A stretch of DNA of 64,000 nt from Mollicutes bacterium (GTDB lineage Bacteria; Bacillota_I; Bacilli_A; Izemoplasmatales; Izemoplasmataceae). The stretch covers positions 1 to 64,000 of the forward strand of contig PWFC01000020.1 of assembly GCA_003554025.1 (NCBI GenBank). Direction: 5' to 3'. The position numbers and the translations under genes are program-made. Positions 57,640 to 64,000 of this stretch are shown one piece after another; within the stretch, counting starts at the first letter, position 1, and every line of letters starts with the position of its first letter. The notes beneath the pieces were generated by a model that saw only the letters and a list, made by a program, of their open reading frames with translations, was not told the origin of the DNA and made no database searches.

Positions 57640-60099
57640 TCAATCAAGCTCGGGAAACTGCGAACGGTAGAACAAATCTCGGATGGTGTTGAACATCTTG
57701 ACGTGATGCTCTTCGTTATCGCCGAAGGAGTATTCGCCTTCGAGGATTTCATCGATCAGCAAGATGGAGAAATTGACGTTGGAATAAAAGCGGTCGTGCA
57801 TGGGTTTGAAATACGCTTCTAATGCTTCTTTTACGCTGTCGGGCATTTCGATGTCGCTGTCGCCGTCCCGGCGGGTTTCAAGGCGCATTTGCGCATACAG
57901 CGCGAGTTGGGCGGGGCTTGGCATGGACTCGTCGTTTTCAAGCGCGTCCGGATAGTCTCCGTCGGCGTTATCAAAAACGGCGGACGGCTTTTCAAAGCCC
58001 GGACCTTTTTCGGCGCGGACAAAATAGTATTGGTGTTGCGTCTTGGCCAAACGGCGACCGATGAACTCGTCGTCGTCGACGTTCTCATCGCGCTGGTAGG
58101 CTTCGTAGATGTCTTGGTAAAGTTCCACAAGGGCTTCGTCTAAGTCTTTTGCTTCGGAGTAGTCCATTTCGCCCTTGTTTTGATGGGCGATGCGAATGCC
58201 GGCGTTTTTGAAACGGGCCCAGCGGCTGTAGTCGTCGTCTTCTTCATCCTCACCGCGTAGCGCGCGTTGGTATTCGGTGGCGATTTCGTTTAAGGACTTG
58301 TCTTCGGCGGCTTGTTTCAATTCTTCTTCGAGGTTGGTCAATAGTGAGTTGAACGCGTTTCGTTCGCTTTCGTCAAGTTCTTCGAGATACGCTTCGATGT
58401 CGTCTTCCATGAAGTCGTCGTTCATGTCTATGTAGATGCGGATTTGCCGGATGTCCAAGGAGAAATAGTTGTTGTAGTAGTCTTCGACATAAGGCATGGT
58501 GTCGGTCAAATCGACGCGGTCGAAGAGATAGTCGCCCCGGAGGTGTTCGGCCACACGTTTGGTAAGGTAGCTCTCTTCGGTGGCGATGCCGTATTGGAGT
58601 TCGAAGAACACCCGCCAATCGATGCCGAATTGTACGGCTTGCTGTTTTTCCTGGCTGAGTTCGCCGCGCCAGTCGCGGAATTGTTGGCTTCGGTTTTCAA
58701 AGACGTTGCGGTTGCTGCCGAAATGTTCGGAGAAATAGTCGCTATGAAGCAGGTATTGTTCCTTGATGAGTTCGGTGGCGTAAAGCGCGCCGATTCTTTC
58801 GGAGAGATAGTCGAAGAACTCATCGACGGTCACGTTGAAGTCGTCAAGCTTTGCGATGTGCTGGCCGTCATAATCTTCGGAATACAGTTCGCGTCTGGTT
58901 TGGAACTGTTGTTGGTAGGTCATGGCGATGGCCTCGTCGTAGATGGTCAGGCCTTCTTCCTCGTGGAGTCTCTTGAACGCTTCGATGATTTGCTGGTCGC
59001 CGACAAGGTTGTCGATGTAACGGTCTCGTAGCTCGAGGATTTCATCGCCGTCGATCTCTTCAAACTCGGGGACCTCTTCACGGTCGAAGACGAAGAATAG
59101 GAAACGGTCGCCGCCCAAAGATTTGGATTCGCGGGAATAAGGTTTGTCGTCTTCCTCTTCAACTTCCAAAGAGCGGTAGAGGTAATCCGCCATGTTCGCA
59201 TAGGCCTTGTCGTCGCGTTCGGCGGAGAGTTCTTGGAGTTCGCGCTGGTTGTAGCGGAAATGTCCGTTTTCAAGCGCGATCAAATCTTCGATGGAGCTGT
59301 TTTCGTCGATCGAATCACGATGCTGGTTCATGTAATTGTACATTTTGATGTAATACTGCAAAACCTCGTCGTCGTCTAAGACTTCGGTGTTGTCCTCGTC
59401 GAACTCATCGACGTCTTCAATCGGGTCGTCTCCCGTATAAAGACCCCAACCGTCTTCGTAATCTTCAACGAGGTTGAAGTGTCTTAGGACGTTGCGGTAT
59501 TCGGTCGCGCTGTTGAAGCGAACGGGGATGGCGAACAAATCGCCCATCTCATAGTCGTAGTAATAATCGGAAAGGTCTTGCGTGGAGATGTAGAAAATGG
59601 AATCGGGATCGTCTTCGGTTTCGTAGCGTTCGACTGTGTAGGCTTGCTTGGCCAAACGGAGACGAATGAACGTCTCTTCGCTTTCTTCGTCGTCAGGGTC
59701 GAAGCCGGCCATGACGACAAGGTCTCTATAATCCTGTTCCATTCTTTCCTTTTCCGCTTCCGTGAGGTGCTCTATCTCGATGGGATCGGTGGTCTCATAA
59801 GTCAGTTCGAGAATTTCATCCTGAATGGCATCGTCGGTGACGGCGTCCATGTAATCGGTGAGCAACTTCGTGTCGATCAGATTCATAAGCTGCATCATTC
59901 CGTCGGCCGCTTTCATGCGGGTGTAGACGTCGCCGTTGGTGATTTCGATGCCGTTGTAGGTCATGAACACATCGTCGGGGTTTGAAACCGTCGGTCTTTC
60001 GTCCTCGCCGATTAGAAAATTGCAGGCAACGGCGGAACCGATAATCACAAGCAACAAGGTCAACACGATGAGTCCGCGTTTGATGATTAAGCTGTCCAT
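57640..60099 (-). CDS. Large acidic PrsA/SurA-like lipoprotein with degenerate parvulin region
   Basis: The 819-residue protein has a membrane-anchoring N-terminus with a lipobox-like GSAVAC (Cys26). The segment VFMTYNGIEITNGDVYTRMK matches the start of SurA_N/PrsA chaperone domains, and long helical, Asp/Glu-rich stretches follow. Near residues 560-720 there is a parvulin-like order (LDIRQIRIYIDMND, EEELKQAAEDKSLNEIATEY, GEMDYSEAKDLDEALVELY, QHQYYFVRAEKG) without the catalytic residues I would expect, so isomerase activity is doubtful. Related proteins fold secreted proteins outside the membrane. It is 2-3 times the usual PrsA length. The ATG at 60099 follows AGGAGTG. Confidence 0.8.
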   Translation of the reverse strand: MDSLIIKRGLIVLTLLLVIIGSAVACNFLIGEDERPTVSNPDDVFMTYNGIEITNGDVYTRMKAADGMMQLMNLIDTKLLTDYMDAVTDDAIQDEILELTYETTDPIEIEHLTEAEKERMEQDYRDLVVMAGFDPDDEESEETFIRLRLAKQAYTVERYETEDDPDSIFYISTQDLSDYYYDYEMGDLFAIPVRFNSATEYRNVLRHFNLVEDYEDGWGLYTGDDPIEDVDEFDEDNTEVLDDDEVLQYYIKMYNYMNQHRDSIDENSSIEDLIALENGHFRYNQRELQELSAERDDKAYANMADYLYRSLEVEEEDDKPYSRESKSLGGDRFLFFVFDREEVPEFEEIDGDEILELRDRYIDNLVGDQQIIEAFKRLHEEEGLTIYDEAIAMTYQQQFQTRRELYSEDYDGQHIAKLDDFNVTVDEFFDYLSERIGALYATELIKEQYLLHSDYFSEHFGSNRNVFENRSQQFRDWRGELSQEKQQAVQFGIDWRVFFELQYGIATEESYLTKRVAEHLRGDYLFDRVDLTDTMPYVEDYYNNYFSLDIRQIRIYIDMNDDFMEDDIEAYLEELDESERNAFNSLLTNLEEELKQAAEDKSLNEIATEYQRALRGEDEEDDDYSRWARFKNAGIRIAHQNKGEMDYSEAKDLDEALVELYQDIYEAYQRDENVDDDEFIGRRLAKTQHQYYFVRAEKGPGFEKPSAVFDNADGDYPDALENDESMPSPAQLALYAQMRLETRRDGDSDIEMPDSVKEALEAYFKPMHDRFYSNVNFSILLIDEILEGEYSFGDNEEHHVKMFNTIRDLFYRSQFPELD

Positions 60100-60117
60100 G
60101 TGTAATCACTCCTAAAT

Positions 60118-60143
60118 ATACTACGCAAAAAAATACGCAGTAT
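60118..60143. repeat. Imperfect inverted and direct repeat in the PrsA-like promoter region
   Basis: ATACTACGCA (60118-60127) and TACGCAGTAT (60134-60143) form an imperfect palindrome (8 of 10 positions), and TACGCA is repeated directly 12 bases apart (60122-60127, 60134-60139). It lies at the predicted start site of the minus-strand gene, so it could be an operator. Confidence 0.5.
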
Positions 60144-60145
60144 AT

Positions 60146-60174
60146 ATATTACCATTTCTCAACGTATAAGACAA
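60146..60174 (-). promoter_or_regulatory. Promoter of the PrsA-like gene
   Basis: On the minus strand TTGTCT (60174-60169) and TAATAT (60151-60146) are spaced by 17 bases. Confidence 0.6.
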
Positions 60175-60227
60175 CTGAAAAAACGCAAAATTCAACGAAC
60201 GACGCTTCTATGCAAGGGGTACTATTA

Positions 60228-60255
60228 TTGCATTTACCGTCTCTTCGTGTATAAT
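60228..60255 (+). promoter_or_regulatory. Promoter of the walJ gene
   Basis: TTGCAT (60228-60233) and TATAAT (60250-60255) are spaced by 16 bases, with TG directly before the -10. Confidence 0.7.
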
Positions 60256-60279
60256 GTTTTTAGAAACGGAGGGAGTTTC

Positions 60280-61059
60280 ATGGAAGCCATTGTATTAGCC
60301 AGCGGTTCCAAAGGCAACGCCACATACCTGAAAAAAGGCGATACCGCGCTGTTGATCGACGCCGGGATTTCCCATAAAGCGTTTAGGGAACGCTTAGCGC
60401 TTCGCGAGATTTCTTTCGAGGGACTTGACGGTATGCTTCTGACTCATGCGCATAGCGATCACACACGCGGATTGACAAGCCTTTTGAACAAAATCCCCAC
60501 CACGCTTTTCACAACGGAAAGCACCTATGCGGCCGTTATGAATAAGCTTCCAAAAAACACACCCCACGAAACCATCGCTCCGGATCAGCCTTTTACCATC
60601 GGTGCGTTCACCATCACGCCGCTCTTGCTTTCTCACGACAGCAAGACCACGCTTGGCTTTGTTTTTGAATGCGAAGGGAAACGCTTGGTCTACATCACCG
60701 ATACGGGCTTCATCCCCGAACTCGACTATCCGCTGATCGGCAACGCGGAGATGTACATCTTTGAAGCCAACTACGATGTGGCGATGCTTTTTCGAAGCGA
60801 ACGCCCCCATTATCTCAAACAGCGAATCGACTCGGTCAAAGGCCATCTTTCCAACGCCGACAGCGCCTATTATCTCACCCAACTTGTCGGCGATAAGACC
60901 AAGACCCTCGTTTTGGCCCATCCCTCCGAAGAATGCAACACCAAAGAACACACGCTTGAAACCTTTTCCTCGGTCTTTGAAAGCTACGAACTTTCCTTGG
61001 GCGATTTCGACGTCGCCATCGCCGGGCAGAAGCGGCCGACAAAAGTGTTCAAACTATAA
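60280..61059 (+). CDS. walJ: WalJ/YycJ-type metallo-beta-lactamase-fold protein
   Basis: The 259-residue protein is a metallo-beta-lactamase-fold hydrolase with the metal motif THAHSDHTRGL and later metal ligands in LLSHDSKTTLGF, YITDTGFIP and LAHPSEECNTKEHT. The start LASGSKGNATYLKKGD is the hallmark of YycJ/WalJ, a 5'-3' exonuclease family linked to mismatch repair and encoded in many Bacillota with WalRK, which are not in this window. GGAGGGAG supports the ATG at 60280. A choline-kinase-like gene follows 15 bases later. Confidence 0.92.
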   Translation: MEAIVLASGSKGNATYLKKGDTALLIDAGISHKAFRERLALREISFEGLDGMLLTHAHSDHTRGLTSLLNKIPTTLFTTESTYAAVMNKLPKNTPHETIAPDQPFTIGAFTITPLLLSHDSKTTLGFVFECEGKRLVYITDTGFIPELDYPLIGNAEMYIFEANYDVAMLFRSERPHYLKQRIDSVKGHLSNADSAYYLTQLVGDKTKTLVLAHPSEECNTKEHTLETFSSVFESYELSLGDFDVAIAGQKRPTKVFKL

Positions 61060-61074
61060 TAAAAGGAGTTTTCT

Positions 61075-61947
61075 ATGACCCACGAACAGCAAATTCAAAC
61101 CACGTGCGCACAAGTTTTCAACACCGATAGGGAAAACGTTCGACTAGTCGAACGTTTGATGGGCGGCATGTCGAATTACACCTACATCGTCGAAGTCGAC
61201 AACAAGAAATACACCTACCGCATCACCGGCAAAAACGCCGACAATTTTGTCGACCGCGACGTCGAAGCGTATCACTTGAAATTCATCGAACCGCTGGCCC
61301 TAAACAACAAGACCGTCTATTTCGACCAAGAAAGCGGCGTCAAAATCGCCGAATACGTCGAAGGTGTCCCTTTGCACGAAAAAGACCCCTACGATTACTT
61401 GGATGAGGCCGCGGAAGTCTTAAGAAACATCCACAAAAACAGCGAACGTTCGAAATACGATTACGAGCCCTTCCAACGCCTTGATAAATACGAATCCTAT
61501 CTGCGCGAACTGGGCCATTCCCACGAGAAGCGCTACACCGAGTACAAGCGCAAACTTCTAAGCCACAAGGATTTCCTCGCCAAAGGCGATCTGACCCTTG
61601 TGCACGGCGATGCGCAAATCAGCAATTTCATCGCGACCGAAAAGGGCCTGCGACTAACCGATTGGGAGTTCACCGGCAACGCCGACCCTTTTCACGACAT
61701 CGCCTGTTTCGGCAACAACAATTTCGACCACGCCATCGCGCTTTTGCCTATCTATTTGAGGAGGACACCGACCGGCGACGATTACAAGCGGCTCTATCTT
61801 CGCAGGGTTTTTCAATGCTTGCAGTGGCACAATGTCGCCCTGTTCAAAGACAAAATCGGCTTAAGCGAAGATTTGAACATCGACTTTGGCTACGTCGGCG
61901 GCCTCTACCTCGACAAAGCCGAAGCGCTCCTTTCCAAATTGAAATAA
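61075..61947 (+). CDS. LicA/choline-kinase-like phosphotransferase
   Basis: The 290-residue protein has the protein-kinase-like APH/choline-kinase fold. The nucleotide-binding N-lobe has GGMSNYTYIVEV and KKYTYRITGK, the Brenner motif is LVHGDAQISNFI and the metal Asp is in LTDWEFTGNADPFHDIACF. LicA phosphorylates choline for decoration of glycolipids or teichoic acids, and related kinases act on thiamine or ethanolamine. No licBCD genes are in the window, so the substrate stays open. GGAGTT precedes the ATG. It is co-transcribed with walJ and followed by a terminator. Confidence 0.85.
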   Translation: MTHEQQIQTTCAQVFNTDRENVRLVERLMGGMSNYTYIVEVDNKKYTYRITGKNADNFVDRDVEAYHLKFIEPLALNNKTVYFDQESGVKIAEYVEGVPLHEKDPYDYLDEAAEVLRNIHKNSERSKYDYEPFQRLDKYESYLRELGHSHEKRYTEYKRKLLSHKDFLAKGDLTLVHGDAQISNFIATEKGLRLTDWEFTGNADPFHDIACFGNNNFDHAIALLPIYLRRTPTGDDYKRLYLRRVFQCLQWHNVALFKDKIGLSEDLNIDFGYVGGLYLDKAEALLSKLK

Positions 61948-61970
61948 ACCTTGAATTTTCTAAATAGTCC

Positions 61971-62001
61971 GAAAACACTTCTCATGTAAGTGTTTTCTTT
62001 T
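61971..62001 (+). terminator. Terminator of walJ and the kinase-like gene
   Basis: GAAAACACTT (61971-61980) pairs with AAGTGTTTTC (61988-61997) around CTCATGT and is followed by TTTT. Confidence 0.87.
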
Positions 62002-62022
62002 ATGAAATCGTCTTTTTCCCCG

Positions 62023-62051
62023 TTGTCTCACAATGGTTCATGTTGTATAAT
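62023..62051 (+). promoter_or_regulatory. Promoter of the PFOR gene
   Basis: TTGTCT (62023-62028) and TATAAT (62046-62051) are spaced by 17 bases. TGGAGGT at 62085-62091 is the ribosome site. Confidence 0.78.
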
Positions 62052-62098
62052 GAATTTGTATGACAAGATAGCAAAAAATTTAAATGGAGGTAGTTGCA

Positions 62099-64000
62099 AT
62101 GGCGACTAACAAAAAAGTGTTTCAGTCCATGGACGGGAATCAGGCCGCTGCTCATGCAGCCTATGCGTTCACGGAAGTAGCGGGCATTTATCCCATCACT
62201 CCTTCTTCGCCTATGGCTGAACATACGGACCTTTGGGCTTCCCAAGGCAAGAAGAACTTGTTTGGAATGCCCGTGAAAGTTGTCGAGATGCAATCGGAGG
62301 CGGGAGCCGCCGGTGCGGTTCACGGCTCGCTGCAGTCGGGCGCTTTGACAACCACGTACACAGCATCGCAGGGCTTGCTTCTAAAATTGCCCAACATGTA
62401 TAAAATAGCGGGTGAACTGCTCCCCGGAGTCATTCACATCGCTTCACGAAGCATCGCAGTACAGGCGCTCTCAATCTTTGGCGACCACCAAGACGCCATG
62501 GCTGCTCGTCCGACCGGGTTTGCGTTGCTCGCATCCGGTTCCGTGCAGCAAACAATGGATTTGGCCGGTGTCGCGCACCTCGCGGCGATCAAATCCAGCA
62601 TTCCGTTCTTGCATTTCTTCGACGGCTTCCGCACCTCAAACGAAGTCAACAAAATCGAAGTGATGGATTACGATGTTTTCGACCGTCTCTTAGACAGAGA
62701 CGCCGTGCGCCGTTTCAAAAAACGCGCCTTGAACAGTGAAAACCCCGTTACTCGCGGTTCGGCGCAAAACGACGACGTCTACATGCAAGCGCGTGAAATT
62801 CAGGAAAAATACTACAAGGACATCCCCGACATCGTTGCCTATTACTTAAAAGAGATTTCCAAAGAAACCGGTCGCGATTATGCACCGTTTACGTATTATG
62901 GCGACGATAACGCCGAAGACGTCATTGTCGCGATGGGTTCCGTCACGGAAACCGTCCGCGAAACCGTCGATTACCTCAACGAAAAAGAGGGACGGAGCGT
63001 CGGCCTTTTGACCGTGCATCTCTATCGTCCTTTCAGCGCCAAGTATTTCCTTGAAGCGCTCCCTGAAACCGTCAAGCGCATTGCCGTCTTGGACCGCACC
63101 AAAGAAAACGGATCCATCGGCGAACCGCTTTATCTTGACGTGCGCAGCGTATTCTACGGTGAAAAAGACGCCCCAGTTGTGATTGGCGGACGTTACGGTC
63201 TTTCCAGCAAAGACACAACCCCCGCGCAAATCAAGGCCGTCTACGACAACCTCGCCGGCAAACAAAAGGACCGTTTCACCATCGGCATCGAAGACGACGT
63301 CAACTACACATCGCTCGAAGTGCCCGAAGAAATCGACGCGACCGATGAGACCACGACGGAGCTTCTATTCTACGGCTTCGGCAGCGACGGCACCGTCGGC
63401 GCATCGAAAAACACCATCAAGATTATCGGCGAAAACACCGATATGTACGGACAAGCCTATTCCAGCTACGACTCGAAGAAATCGGGCGGCATCACCCGCA
63501 TGCATCTTCGCTTCAGCGAAAACCCAATCCGTTCGACCTACCTTGTCAGCCATCCCCACTTCGTCAGCTGTTCAAAAGATTCCTATCTGTTCAAATACGA
63601 TATGCTCGGCGGCATGCGCAAAGGTGGAACTTTCTTGCTAAACACCATCAAGACAAAAGAGGAAATCGAAGCGTTCCTCCCGAACAAAGTCAAGCGCCAG
63701 CTTGCCGAAAAAGACGCCAAACTCTACATCATCAACGCCGTCAAACTGGCTGAGGACATCGGCCTCGGCGGCATGATCAACACCATCATGCAATCGGCTT
63801 TCTTCGCGCTCAATGAACACATCATGCCTTATGAACGCGCGCAAAAGCTGATGAAAGAATACGCCGAGAAAGAATACGGACGCAAAGGCAAAGAAATCGT
63901 CGAGAAGAACTTCAAAGCCATCGACAGCGGCAAAGAAGGCCTCGTCGAAGTCAACGTCAAAGACGAGTGGAAAGACCTCGAAGACGATGCGAAGCCAAAA
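62099..64000 (+). CDS. nifJ: Pyruvate:ferredoxin (flavodoxin) oxidoreductase, N-terminal 634 residues
   Basis: The open frame starts at ATG 62099 after GGAGGT and runs to the window edge, which cuts it after 634 codons of the roughly 1170 expected. It begins with MDGNQAAAHAAYAFTEVAGI, followed by YPITPSSPMAEHTD and EMQSEAGAAGAVHGSLQSGA, the PFOR domain I signature. Domain II blocks (VIVAMGSVTETVRETVDYL, RIAVLDRTKENGSIGEPLYL) and the CoA-binding domain III (TTTELLFYGFGSDGTVGASK) follow. The enzyme makes acetyl-CoA, CO2 and reduced ferredoxin; its Fe-S and ThDP parts lie beyond the edge. It duplicates the PDH reaction at 312-5083 with a different electron carrier. Confidence 0.95.
   Translation, partial: MATNKKVFQSMDGNQAAAHAAYAFTEVAGIYPITPSSPMAEHTDLWASQGKKNLFGMPVKVVEMQSEAGAAGAVHGSLQSGALTTTYTASQGLLLKLPNMYKIAGELLPGVIHIASRSIAVQALSIFGDHQDAMAARPTGFALLASGSVQQTMDLAGVAHLAAIKSSIPFLHFFDGFRTSNEVNKIEVMDYDVFDRLLDRDAVRRFKKRALNSENPVTRGSAQNDDVYMQAREIQEKYYKDIPDIVAYYLKEISKETGRDYAPFTYYGDDNAEDVIVAMGSVTETVRETVDYLNEKEGRSVGLLTVHLYRPFSAKYFLEALPETVKRIAVLDRTKENGSIGEPLYLDVRSVFYGEKDAPVVIGGRYGLSSKDTTPAQIKAVYDNLAGKQKDRFTIGIEDDVNYTSLEVPEEIDATDETTTELLFYGFGSDGTVGASKNTIKIIGENTDMYGQAYSSYDSKKSGGITRMHLRFSENPIRSTYLVSHPHFVSCSKDSYLFKYDMLGGMRKGGTFLLNTIKTKEEIEAFLPNKVKRQLAEKDAKLYIINAVKLAEDIGLGGMINTIMQSAFFALNEHIMPYERAQKLMKEYAEKEYGRKGKEIVEKNFKAIDSGKEGLVEVNVKDEWKDLEDDAKPK

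Noticed and set aside
1-64000. Mollicute code 4 (UGA as tryptophan)
   Set aside because: UGA ends many complete genes with correct C-termini and ATGA overlaps, and tryptophan is encoded by UGG.
1-64000. CRISPR arrays, tRNA, rRNA, transposons or prophage genes
   Set aside because: No regular repeat-spacer blocks, no cloverleaf or rRNA sequence, no transposase or integrase frames and no terminal inverted repeats were recognised in any intergenic region.

Overview
The window is a gene-dense bacterial chromosome segment with 58 protein genes, two of them cut by the window edges, and no stretch without a gene longer than about 240 bases. I see no rRNA, tRNA, CRISPR array, insertion sequence or prophage gene. 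G+C is roughly half by eye. Genes carry strong AGGAGG-type ribosome binding sites, TTG and GTG starts are common, promoters are SigA-like (often with an extended -10, TGnTATAAT), and U-tailed hairpin terminators are frequent. UGA ends many genes (for example the E3 gene and every ATGA overlap), so the code is the standard bacterial one and not Mycoplasma code 4. The gene set (E1-E4 type PDH operon, salvage lipoate ligase, DegV paralogs, PadR/HAAS pairs, YhaM, WalJ, LicA-like kinase, lipoproteins with LxxC boxes, no outer-membrane genes) suggests a Bacillota/Bacilli lineage near the Mollicutes, such as Izemoplasmatales, Acholeplasmatales or Haloplasmatales. That placement is inference and was not tested by phylogeny.

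Layout. 1-121: end of an upstream gene. 312-5083: pyruvate dehydrogenase operon (E1 alpha, E1 beta, E2, E3). 5323-7875: large Ig/OB-fold lipoprotein. 7946-8935 (-): lipoate ligase that would charge the E2. 9100-11079: nicotinamide salvage (pncA-pncB). 11180-16093: thiol peroxidase, HtpG, amidohydrolase, YesL-like membrane protein. 16203-18224 (-): membrane HD-GYP protein. 18357-25327: PhzF-like protein, a giant coiled-coil protein, cardiolipin synthase and an ABC exporter. 25401-31090: cobalamin adenosyltransferase, DegV, a PadR-controlled HAAS membrane protein with internal repeats, glutathione peroxidase and a lipoprotein. 31141-33165 (-): second membrane HD-GYP protein. 33281-38689: YgjV-like protein and two overlapping ABC-FtsX fusion proteins. 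38714-40081 (-): class II photolyase. 40110-45044: a compact run of seven genes (OLD-like TOPRIM protein, LOR protein, methyltransferase, 2-hydroxyacid dehydrogenase, QueG/RdhA-like Fe-S protein, Smr protein, zinc-ribbon membrane protein). 45127-48130: DegV, then a MarR-PadR-HAAS-DegV operon. 48256-51912: a cluster resembling the Listeria flavin-based extracellular electron transfer locus (EetB-like, ApbE/FmnB-like, PplA-like twin-FMN lipoprotein, EetA-like NusG II protein). 51913-64000: YigZ, CCA enzyme, debranching enzyme, YhaM, L25, a large PrsA/SurA-like lipoprotein, WalJ, a choline-kinase-like protein and the first 634 codons of pyruvate:ferredoxin oxidoreductase.

How it works together. 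The cell appears to be a heterotrophic fermenter with two routes from pyruvate to acetyl-CoA: a lipoate-dependent NADH-producing PDH complex and a ferredoxin/flavodoxin-linked PFOR. It scavenges lipoate and nicotinamide, degrades alpha-glucans inside the cell, detoxifies peroxides with Tpx and Gpx, and probably passes electrons to covalently flavinylated lipoproteins outside the membrane. The least explained material is the 902-residue coiled-coil protein, the seven-gene run at 40110-45044, the WHPGW-repeat membrane protein, the reduced OLD-like protein, and a structured 98-base intergenic element at 16107-16204.
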